A stretch of 5,755 nt of DNA from UBA5499 sp002426275 (GTDB lineage Bacteria > Bacillota > DTU084): positions 1 to 5,755 of the forward strand of contig CALASN010000201.1 of assembly GCA_937888735.1 (NCBI GenBank). The letters are read 5' to 3'. The notes beneath the pieces were generated by a model. That model was not told the origin of the DNA. It was given only the letters and a program-made list of their open reading frames with translations, and searched no databases. This document shows, piece by piece, positions 1 through 4,408 of this stretch. Positions within the stretch are counted from its first letter, which is position 1; each line of letters begins with the position of its first letter. The position numbers and the translations under genes are program-made.

Positions 1-137
1 GCCGGACTCTGTGAGTCGCAGACCTCTTTGCCTATACAGGCGCCCAAAGTGAAGACATCAGCGTCTTTTTTAGGTATGCAGGCATTGAGCGAGGTAGTCA
101 GGACAAAGGCTAGGGCAAAGTGGAGCAATTTGTCCAC
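1..137 (-). CDS. YfiM/DUF2279-like small membrane or lipoprotein, N-terminal part (cut by window edge)
   Basis: Forty-five codons are visible, from a GTG at 137 down to the window edge, with no stop. A strong ribosome binding site GGAGGTG (150-144) sits 6 bases before the GTG, which fixes the start. The protein opens with DKLLHF, continues with a hydrophobic stretch and later shows GKEVCDSQSP. The pairing of DK-LLHF at the start with GKE-x-x-D-S/A about 35 residues later is, from memory, the hallmark of the small YfiM/DUF2279 family, where the usual form is GKE-V/I-YD. The cell role of that family is not established. A lipobox-like LNAC occurs at residues 17-20, so a lipid-anchored protein is possible, although Asn at -2 is unusual. 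Cysteines at residues 20, 34 and 40 are atypical, and the neighbouring genes on the other side are decayed, so this copy may be diverging. The family call rests on short motifs only. Confidence 0.55.
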   Translation of the reverse strand, partial: MDKLLHFALAFVLTTSLNACIPKKDADVFTLGACIGKEVCDSQSP

Positions 138-160
138 GCTTCTCACCTCCGGCTGTTGAT

Positions 161-189
161 ATAATATTTTATGCTTGCTTGCTTTTAAA
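161..189 (-). promoter_or_regulatory. Possible sigma-70 promoter for the minus-strand gene at 1-137
   Basis: On the minus strand, TTTAAA (189-184) and TATTAT (166-161) are separated by 17 bases, and the -10 box lies about 23 bases before the GTG at 137. The match is 4/6 and 5/6 to consensus, in very AT-rich DNA where chance matches are common. The spacer contains three tandem GCTT units (173-184 on the plus strand). Confidence 0.3.
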
Positions 190-208
190 AAATTAAAAAT
201 TTTTAAAA
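183..208. repeat. AT-only inverted repeat between divergent genes
   Basis: The arm TTTTAAAAAATT (183-194) faces AATTTTTAAAA (198-208) across three A's. The arms differ by one T. It lies in the gap between the minus-strand gene at 1-137 and the plus-strand beta-barrel relic. Such A/T tracts can act as an UP element or a bend. No protein-binding role can be shown from the sequence. Confidence 0.4.
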
Positions 209-273
209 TGAAGAAGGAATTTCTAATTTAAATCTGGAAACATATTGTAAAAATCGCAGGGCGATTGAGGAGG

Positions 274-1022
274 ATGAAGATCCGGAAACAGGCCTGTTGG
301 CTATGCTTGTTCTTGGTTTTGATCGCGATGCCTGCTTGGAGTAAAGAAATCGTCAAAGAGTCGACAGCAACAACAAAAGAGTTTGTTTTGGATGATGCAA
401 AAGGCATTAAACTTTACGGCCAGGCCTCTTATGGACAATATAAAATGGAAGATTTCAACGCATTCATAGATATTCTGGCGAGTGTGATGAGGCAAGCGAG
501 TGAAGGAGACATACATATCGACATAGGCTCTGAACCCCGTCTGTCAGATGGGTTCAGCTATGAAGGCGGCCTGATTTTTCCTCTGTTGCCTTTGCTGAAG
601 TTAAATTGGGAGCCCAGTACTATCAAGCCCAGCGGAATTTTGGGTATGTGGTTTTGAAGAATGATACGTTCTACATGCAAGAGAATCTGGTCTTCAGTTT
701 TCAGACTGCAGGCGGAGTCGGCAAATTGATTTTTGGCAGGGAAGACGCGAACATTTATCTGGGCGTAGTGTACTATCAGGGCAGATATAATCTAGACAGC
801 GAGAGGTGGTGGGGCGCGGATGAAGCTCCGCCGCTGAGCAGTAGTTCTACAAATAGTAATTGGCAGGGACCGGGATATGAGGCCGGAGTTTAGTTTAAGC
901 TCGCAAAATTTACTTTTGCCGCCGGATATAGTTGGCTAATTTTGAAAAATAATTCAGGAGATTTTTTGCTTCAGGAGTTTGATTTTACCGGCCTGAGAAG
1001 CTCGATTGGCTTGGAATTTTAA
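274..1022 (+). pseudogene. Outer-membrane beta-barrel protein, broken by a frameshift and an amber stop
   Basis: The first part (274-657) starts with a clear signal peptide: a basic MKIRK, a hydrophobic core, then AWS before KEIV. Alternating polar/hydrophobic strands follow (LYGQASYGQY). Near 600 the reading frame is lost. Reading on in the frame of 606 restores strand-like sequence (KLGAQYYQAQRNFGYVV) up to a TAG at 891-893. Beyond the TAG the same frame gives 42 more residues ending in GLEF and TAA (1020-1022). A C-terminal Phe is the known BAM recognition signal of outer-membrane barrels, so the original protein was about 250 residues. The frameshift fits loss of one A from AAAA near 603-605 (LLKLKLGAQYY restored). 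The start is uncertain: GAGGAGG (267-273) abuts the ATG at 274 with no spacing, and a TTG at 265 is also in frame. The barrel family is not identified. The conceptual joined protein is inference. Confidence 0.8.
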
Positions 1023-1041
1023 CGGAACTATTTAACTATTT

Positions 1042-1096
1042 AAAGCGAGCAGCTGGAAAACAGGAAATTACTTCTGTTTTTTAGCTACTCGCTTTT
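1042..1096 (+). terminator. Strong hairpin, probable rho-independent terminator after the beta-barrel relic
   Basis: The left arm (1042-1063, AAAGCGAG-C-AGCT-GG-AAAACAG) pairs with the right arm (1074-1095, CTGTTTT-TT-AGCT-A-CTCGCTTT). That gives 22 paired positions with one C/A mismatch and two G-U pairs, closing a 10-base loop. The right arm runs into TTTTCATTT. It begins 20 bases after the TAA of the barrel relic, the expected place for its terminator. The uridine run is short, so a plain structural or REP-like hairpin is the alternative. Confidence 0.65.
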
Positions 1097-1098
1097 CA

Positions 1099-1283
1099 TT
1101 TCCATGGTCTATGTTCTGGGGGCTTGGCAATGTTCTTTTAGAATGGAAGCTTTGGCATGCGGCAAAGCTGTCATTTCAACCGATTGTGACGCTGATCCCA
1201 GAGAGATTCTTGCCCCTGAGACGAACTTGCTGTCTAAAACGAGAAAAATCGAATATGCCCATTATGTGGTTTGGGTACCGGTG
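1099..1283 (+). pseudogene. Fragment of a GT4-type glycosyltransferase (C-terminal donor-binding part)
   Basis: Two frames together rebuild the conserved C-terminal half of a family-4 retaining glycosyltransferase. The frame of 1102 reads FPWSMFWGLGNVLLE; the frame of 1143 continues MEALACGKAVISTDC, then PREILAPET and KIEYAHY, ending in VPV. This matches the family pattern (S-x-W-E-G-x-G-N-x-LLEA-ACG-PVIST, with the second Glu of the EX7E motif) that binds the nucleotide-sugar donor. The frame changes at about 1139-1145, where GAATGGAA looks like a 5-base insertion between LLE and ALACG. The whole acceptor-binding N-terminal half is missing; the fragment begins directly at the hairpin ending at 1096. 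After VPV the frame runs without a stop into acetyltransferase sequence. The product cannot be functional as a glycosyltransferase. Original sugar specificity is unknown. Confidence 0.75.
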
Positions 1284-1328
1284 AAGAGCAACGATGTATT
1301 TGACAGGAATGTGATCGCGCCGTCTCCG

Positions 1329-1777
1329 GAAATAGAGGGGAGTATCGTCTACACGAAGGTTGGAATACGCGATGGCGGGGTAATCCGCGATGCGATTAGC
1401 TTCGGGCCAGTCTCTGTACTGCCCGCGCTTTGGGGCCAAGGGATTGGCAGCGCGCTGATTTACAGATGCCATAGCCACGGCAAGGAGAAGGGCTGCCGAG
1501 CAATTTTGCTCCATGGCGACCCGGATCAGTATCAGAGGTTCGGTTTTATTCCCGCAGAAACGTTTGGCATCGGGTCGGCGGATAATATGTACATGGATGC
1601 GCTGTGAGCGTTGGAGTTATGGGACGGAGCTTTGAGCGGTTGCCAAAGAAGATTTTTGAAGATTCAGTATATTATTTAGATACGGACGCTGCCGCAGAGT
1701 TTGATTATGGTTTTCCGAAAAGAAATTGCGAGACGATTTGCCATACCAAGAAAGATTTCGGTATCAGTCAAGCTTGA
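1329..1777 (+). pseudogene. YhbS-like GNAT N-acetyltransferase, N-terminally truncated, with a stop and a frameshift
   Basis: From 1329 the sequence matches the core of YhbS-type GNAT enzymes: EIEGSIVYTKV, then SFGPVSVLP, then the acetyl-CoA loop WGQGIGSALI, then HGDPDQYQRFGFIPAETFGI. The usual 50 or so N-terminal residues are gone, replaced by the glycosyltransferase fragment in the same frame. A TGA at 1605-1607 follows YMDAL, yet the same frame continues with ALELWDGALSG as in intact relatives. Near 1637-1641 the frame shifts; the frame of 1640 then gives FEDSVYYLDTDAAAEFDYGF and ends at TGA 1775-1777. The shift fits loss of one T from GGTTTGCC. An ATG at 1104 with a 167-residue reading frame exists but starts inside the glycosyltransferase relic and has no ribosome binding site. 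Substrate unknown; almost certainly inactive. Confidence 0.78.
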
Positions 1778-1930
1778 GAAGGCCCAGGGAGTAAAAAAAC
1801 GCAAGTGTCAAAGGCTGACGGCTTATTGTCTGGGGGGCGGCTATAATACTGCGGCTGTCAAGAAGATGTGACTATGGTGGCTCTGCTCTGAGGGTGATCT
1901 TGCATCTCGGATTGGCTTCGCATTTTGGCG

Positions 1931-1945
1931 CATGGGAAACCCATG
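1931..1945. repeat. Perfect 6-bp inverted repeat in the gap between two convergent genes
   Basis: CATGGG-AAA-CCCATG lies in the 215-base gap (1778-1992) between the acetyltransferase relic and the 3' end of the convergent C-S lyase gene. It could help end transcription from the lyase, but neither strand has a T-run after it. The octamer AGGGTGAT occurs twice nearby (about 1890 and 1960). A TATAAT at 1842-1847 has no partner -35 box. I see no gene in this gap. Confidence 0.4.
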
Positions 1946-1992
1946 TTCCCGATTTGATTAGGGTGATTTCGCCATGAAGAGAACTATGACCG

Positions 1993-3162
1993 CTAAATTT
2001 CCGACAAAGCTCTCTGGAGCCTCTCTAAGGCCTCCTGCAGAACCGCCCGCTGACAGGCGATATTCATGCGCTGGAAGCCCTCGCCTCCTGCGCCGAACAT
2101 GGGGCCGTCGTTCAGCCAGAGCTTGGCCTTGTGCAGTATCATTTCGTTCAGCTCCCGGCCACTCAGCTTTAGATTTCGAAAATCAAGCCAGGCGAGATAC
2201 GTTCCCTCTGGCGCAATAAGCTTGACCTGCGGGATCCGGCTCAAGAGGAATTCCTGCAAGAAAGACACATTGCCTTGAAGATAAGCGAGCAGTTGTTGAA
2301 GCCAATCGTCACCGTCCTCATAGGCGGCCTTACACGCGACGATTCCCATGATGCCGGGCTGGCTCAGTCCGCAACGGGCGTACTCCTGCTTGAATTGTTC
2401 CCGCAGGCGTTGGTTGGCGATAAATATATTTGAGAGTTGCAATCCGGCCAAATTGAAAGTTTTAGAAGGGGAAGTACAGGTGATAGTCAGGTCGCGGTAT
2501 GCGGGATTTAGTTTGGCAAAAACAAGATGCCGGTGGCCTTCATAAATGAAATCTTGATGAATTTCATCGGAGATAACGATTATGCCATGCCGGAGGCAGA
2601 GCTCTCCCATCTTTATGAGTTCTTCCCGCCTCCAGACGCGTCCCACAGGGTTGTGAGGATTGCACAGGATGAACATAGTTACGTTATGAGCGATGATTTT
2701 CCTTTCAAAGTCTGCGAAGTCAATAGCGTAGCCGCTATTTTCAGATAAGAGTTCATTTACCACAAGCTTCCGCCCGGTCTGCCGTATGGCGGACGCGAAA
2801 GGGTGGTAAACCGGCTGTTGGATTAGCACGCCGTCATTCTGATTCGTTAAGGCGCGAATCGCGATATGGATGGCAGAGACAATGTTCGGCGTGTTTACAA
2901 GCCAATTTCGTTCTATATTCCAGTCAAACCGCCGCGCGAACCAATTCTGCAGCGTGTCGAAATATTTGTCGTCTATGTCGGAATAGCCGAAAATGCCATG
3001 CCTGCTTTGCTTGACCAACGCGTCTATCACGCACGGCGGCGACTGGAAATCCATGTCCGCCACCCACAGCGGCAGTACGTCGTCCGCTTTTCCCCGGGGC
3101 AGCAGGTATTTAACGCTGTATGTATCGCGTCGTTCGACTATACGGTCAAAATCGTATTTCAC
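1993..3162 (-). CDS. patB: MalY/PatB-family PLP-dependent cystathionine beta-lyase (C-S lyase)
   Basis: A complete 389-residue protein, the usual family length (about 390). It is a fold-type I PLP enzyme expected in the cytoplasm, splitting the C-S bond of cystathionine or cysteine conjugates to a thiol (homocysteine from cystathionine), pyruvate and ammonia. Family landmarks are all present: PLWVADMDF near residue 31, a stacking Tyr in QPVYHPF (Y119), CNPHNPVGRVW (167-177), SDEIHQDF with the PLP-nitrogen Asp199, SPSKTFN with the Schiff-base Lys234, and RMNIAC with the carboxylate-binding Arg365. The start is a GTG at 3162-3160, with AGGAGGT (3174-3168) 5 bases upstream; the reading MKYDFD is a typical family N-terminus. 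The gene stands alone on the minus strand with broken genes beyond its 3' end. Some family members regulate sugar operons (MalY) or cleave sulfur precursors, so physiological substrate is open. Symbol given at family level. Confidence 0.93.
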   Translation of the reverse strand: MKYDFDRIVERRDTYSVKYLLPRGKADDVLPLWVADMDFQSPPCVIDALVKQSRHGIFGYSDIDDKYFDTLQNWFARRFDWNIERNWLVNTPNIVSAIHIAIRALTNQNDGVLIQQPVYHPFASAIRQTGRKLVVNELLSENSGYAIDFADFERKIIAHNVTMFILCNPHNPVGRVWRREELIKMGELCLRHGIIVISDEIHQDFIYEGHRHLVFAKLNPAYRDLTITCTSPSKTFNLAGLQLSNIFIANQRLREQFKQEYARCGLSQPGIMGIVACKAAYEDGDDWLQQLLAYLQGNVSFLQEFLLSRIPQVKLIAPEGTYLAWLDFRNLKLSGRELNEMILHKAKLWLNDGPMFGAGGEGFQRMNIACQRAVLQEALERLQRALSEI

Positions 3163-3210
3163 CTTGTACCTCCTGGCAGCATAATGTCTGAGTTCAAATT
3201 CGTATGATCT

Positions 3211-3222
3211 GGAGGATCCTCC
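3211..3222. repeat. 12-bp perfect palindrome in the leader of the C-S lyase gene
   Basis: GGAGGATCCTCC is its own reverse complement and lies 49 bases upstream of the GTG start, between the possible promoter and the ribosome binding site. In RNA its CCUCC could pair with the GGAGG of the true binding site (3174-3168), or fold locally as GGAG/CUCC. It may instead be an operator. Either role is inference. Confidence 0.4.
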
Positions 3223-3231
3223 TCTGCGATT

Positions 3232-3259
3232 GTCCTATCCTTAGCCTTACATCTGTCAA
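3232..3259 (-). promoter_or_regulatory. Possible promoter of the C-S lyase gene
   Basis: On the minus strand a perfect TTGACA (3259-3254) is followed after 16 bases by TAGGAC (3237-3232), a poor -10 box. GACAAT (3234-3229) is a closer -10 but needs a 19-base spacer. Distance to the GTG is about 70-75 bases. The perfect -35 with a weak -10 would suit an activated promoter, but no regulator site is identified. Confidence 0.35.
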
Positions 3260-3744
3260 GGCAGAGCTAAACAGCCAGTTTGCACAGCTAAGCTCCGCCC
3301 AGTCCGCCTTGCGGTCGGCGCCTTCTTTGCAGACTTCCGCATTCCTGCCGATGCCTCATTAGATATTTGTTCATCCGCGCAAAGCCTTAAAGGCATGTGA
3401 GGCAAAAATTCCCGCCTTCTCGGCGGACGGATTCGCTCTGTCAGTCAGACTGCCATTGCCTCGCTTATAATTAAGGAGACATCGTAAAAGGGCCAGGTGC
3501 TTATATGGAGAGAAAAAAGGATGATATTTCTCTGTCTGCTCCGTAAAGCATCGCAGCATTACCCGCGCGGTAGGTCGGCTGAGGACAAAGGGATGAGCGC
3601 TTCCCTATGCACACGTTTGCTTGCGGGTTTTGTAGCTGACAAGCAGCGTCTCGTAAGAGCCTCAGGCCAGATGGTCCGTTCCGGCCTCGGAGCGTAAAAT
3701 CCTGGAACATTAGGGGCCGGGCATCTTCTCAAAGTGAGGATTAT
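3260..3744. other. Intergenic stretch without a convincing gene
   Basis: About 480 bases lie between the C-S lyase leader and the RHH gene. Short open frames exist but none is persuasive. On the plus strand, a 59-codon frame from the ATG at 3521 (66 codons from a GTG at 3497) has GGAGAG 9 bases before the ATG. On the minus strand, a 46-codon frame runs from 3396 to 3256, rich in Arg/Lys/Ala and without a ribosome binding site. Neither resembles a family I know. Local structure includes TGCCTCA/TGAGGCA (3352-3358/3398-3404) enclosing GCCTT-A-AAGGC (3384-3394), the terminator hairpin at 3404-3427, CAGTC-A-GACTG (3442-3452), and a lone TATAAT at 3466-3471 followed by AAGGAG. I tested for tRNA, T-box, cobalamin, SAM and TPP riboswitch cores and saw none. 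Confidence 0.5.
3404..3427 (-). terminator. Orphan rho-independent terminator on the minus strand
   Basis: Read on the minus strand, CCGCC (3426-3422), loop GAGAA, GGCGG (3416-3412), then GAATTTTT ending at 3404: a GC-rich 5-bp stem (6 with a U-G pair) followed by five T's. No recognisable minus-strand gene ends just before it. It lies between the end of the RHH gene (3745) and the start of the C-S lyase, so it could end long transcripts of the RHH gene or of an unrecognised small RNA within 3428-3744. Confidence 0.5.
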
Positions 3745-3954
3745 TCATTTATCGGTCTTCTTGCGAGGAGACTTATTTTTTTGTGCCTTTTTTAGCTGCG
3801 CTTGCTCGTTTTTCAGGGCTTCAAGGCCTAAGCGTATAAGTTTCACCGTTGCCTCTGAGCGCGTTTGAAAGCGGTGTTCGAAACGGAAGTCCTCGATTTG
3901 TTGGAAGAGGTCATTGTCCACGGATACGGTATAGCGCGGCTTGTCGGTAGCCAT
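3745..3954 (-). CDS. Ribbon-helix-helix (CopG/RHH) DNA-binding protein, basic tail
   Basis: A 69-residue protein. The RHH fold is readable: beta strand RYTVSV (residues 7-12), which in this fold inserts into the DNA major groove as a dimer; helix A about 14-28; turn and N-cap TRSEAT (31-36); helix B to LGLEALK (48). A Lys/Arg-rich tail follows (KKAQKNKSPRKKTDK). The start is the ATG at 3954, because GAGGTG (3966-3961) sits 6 bases before it; an in-frame ATG at 3960 directly touches the binding site. It is divergent from and paralogous to the RHH gene at 4104: both begin MAT-(D/E), share R-(Y/F)-T-(V/I)-SV and LI-x-x-GL-(E/D)-ALK. No toxin gene follows it, so it is better read as a repressor than as an antitoxin. 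Likely autoregulated through the boxes in its own promoter (inference). Confidence 0.88.
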   Translation of the reverse strand: MATDKPRYTVSVDNDLFQQIEDFRFEHRFQTRSEATVKLIRLGLEALKNEQAQLKKAQKNKSPRKKTDK

Positions 3955-3973
3955 ATGCATCACCTCACTTATG

Positions 3974-4002
3974 ATTATACACCGGTGAACCAGAGATGTA
4001 AA
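3974..4002 (-). promoter_or_regulatory. Sigma-70 promoter of the minus-strand RHH gene
   Basis: TTTACA (4002-3997), 17-base spacer, TATAAT (3979-3974): 5/6 and 6/6 to consensus with ideal spacing. The expected transcript start is near 3967, right at the ribosome binding site, giving a leader of only about 13 bases. The spacer contains the box GGTGAACC (3984-3991 on the plus strand) and the 8-bp palindrome CACCGGTG (3980-3987). Confidence 0.85.
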
Positions 4003-4027
4003 GATAGGCTTTTTACGATGGCAGATA

Positions 4028-4056
4028 TTGACAGTGAATCGGTGAATCACTATAAT
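4028..4056 (+). promoter_or_regulatory. Perfect consensus sigma-70 promoter of the plus-strand RHH gene
   Basis: TTGACA (4028-4033), 17-base spacer, TATAAT (4051-4056): a full 12/12 consensus match. Transcription should start near 4063. Such a strong promoter is normally held in check; two tandem RGTGAAYC boxes fill almost the whole spacer, so a bound dimer pair would block RNA polymerase directly. Confidence 0.92.
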
Positions 4057-4066
4057 AAAACCATAA

Positions 4067-4079
4067 GGTTCAGTGAACC
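4067..4079. repeat. 13-bp inverted repeat in the leader of the plus-strand RHH gene
   Basis: GGTTCA-G-TGAACC is a perfect inverted repeat with a single central base, just after the expected transcript start. Its right half overlaps the fourth RGTGAAYC box; its left half is that box inverted, with one mismatch. It could be a head-to-head operator or a small leader hairpin. Confidence 0.55.
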
Positions 4080-4103
4080 ACTGCACCGAAGGGAGGTGAG
4101 CAT

Positions 4104-4304
4104 ATGGCTACGGAACAGAGACGTTTTACGATTTCTGTTACTCCTGACATGGAAATTGATTTGGATGCAGCGAAGAAGGAACGGTACTACAAGGACACGC
4201 GGAACGAGATGATTAAAGATTTAATTGCTCGCGGTCTGGACGCTCTGAAAGCGGAAAACGAGGTCGAAAGCAGAAAGGGGGAAGATCGTCAGTTGCGGGA
4301 GTAA
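4104..4304 (+). CDS. Ribbon-helix-helix (CopG/RHH) DNA-binding protein, acidic tail
   Basis: A 66-residue protein with the RHH layout: beta strand RRFTISV (residues 6-12), helix A about 14-29, N-cap TRNEMI (32-37), helix B ending GLDALK (44-49), then a charged tail (ENEVESRKGEDRQLRE). GGGAGGTG (4091-4098) lies 5 bases before the ATG, a strong site that fixes the start. Ten residues at the N-terminus and the end of helix B match its divergent neighbour at 3745-3954, while helix A and the tail differ; the neighbour's tail is basic. The two could form separate homodimers or heterodimers. No toxin gene follows; the next reading frame is the possible eroded gene at 4409. I see no terminator directly after it. 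Target genes beyond its own control region are unknown. Confidence 0.85.
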   Translation: MATEQRRFTISVTPDMEIDLDAAKKERYYKDTRNEMIKDLIARGLDALKAENEVESRKGEDRQLRE

Positions 4305-4408
4305 GTGGCGTTTGGCGCGGGCAACGTATGCAAATTCAACGTAGCCGTCAAAATGGGCCAAGACGCACATTTTCCTGTCAAGGCTAAAATTCAGGCATAA
4401 TGGGATAG

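Larger units (their letters stand above)
3984..4079 (+). promoter_or_regulatory. Four RGTGAAYC boxes, probable RHH operator array
   Basis: The octamer RGTGAAYC occurs four times in the same direction: GGTGAACC 3984-3991, AGTGAATC 4033-4040, GGTGAATC 4041-4048, AGTGAACC 4072-4079. The first lies in the spacer of the minus promoter, the next two are exactly adjacent within the spacer of the plus promoter, and the fourth is in the plus leader. RHH repressors are known to bind short tandem boxes cooperatively (MetJ 8-bp met boxes, omega 7-bp heptads). Binding by the flanking RHH proteins is inference from layout. Confidence 0.65.

Noticed and set aside
1176..1514. Minus-strand 112-codon frame
   Set aside because: Opposite the glycosyltransferase/acetyltransferase relic, whose motifs are clearly on the plus strand.
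1842..1847. TATAAT as a promoter in the gap after the acetyltransferase relic
   Set aside because: No -35 box at 16-18 bases, no extended -10 and no gene downstream on the plus strand.
1974..2748. Plus-strand open frames at 1974-2219, 2066-2278, 2348-2545 and 2527-2748
   Set aside because: They lie entirely opposite the intact C-S lyase gene, show no family motifs and have no ribosome binding sites.
3187..3203. tRNA T-arm (AGTTCAAATTC)
   Set aside because: The flanking bases do not form the T-stem, and no acceptor or anticodon stem can be placed around it.
2866..3207. Plus-strand open frames at 2866-3207 and 2993-3184
   Set aside because: Antisense to the N-terminal part of the C-S lyase and its leader; composition is that of a complementary-strand shadow.
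3430..3480. End of a cobalamin riboswitch (GTCAGACTGCC resembles the closing motif)
   Set aside because: The conserved core (GCAACTGTA-like segments and GGTGAA box) is missing upstream; the match is a short chance palindrome.
3501..3710. Minus-strand 69-codon frame considered as a protein ending upstream of the orphan terminator
   Set aside because: No ribosome binding site, no motif, Cys/Arg/Pro-rich chance-like composition, and it stops about 75 bases before the terminator stem.
3961..4086. N-terminal extension of the minus-strand RHH protein (113 residues from 4086)
   Set aside because: The extension runs through the divergent promoters and the RGTGAAYC boxes, and a strong binding site precedes the ATG at 3954.
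3745..4304. Type II toxin-antitoxin module
   Set aside because: Both genes encode RHH proteins; no RelE, MazF, PIN or HipA-like toxin lies next to either, and the nearby short frames show no toxin motifs.
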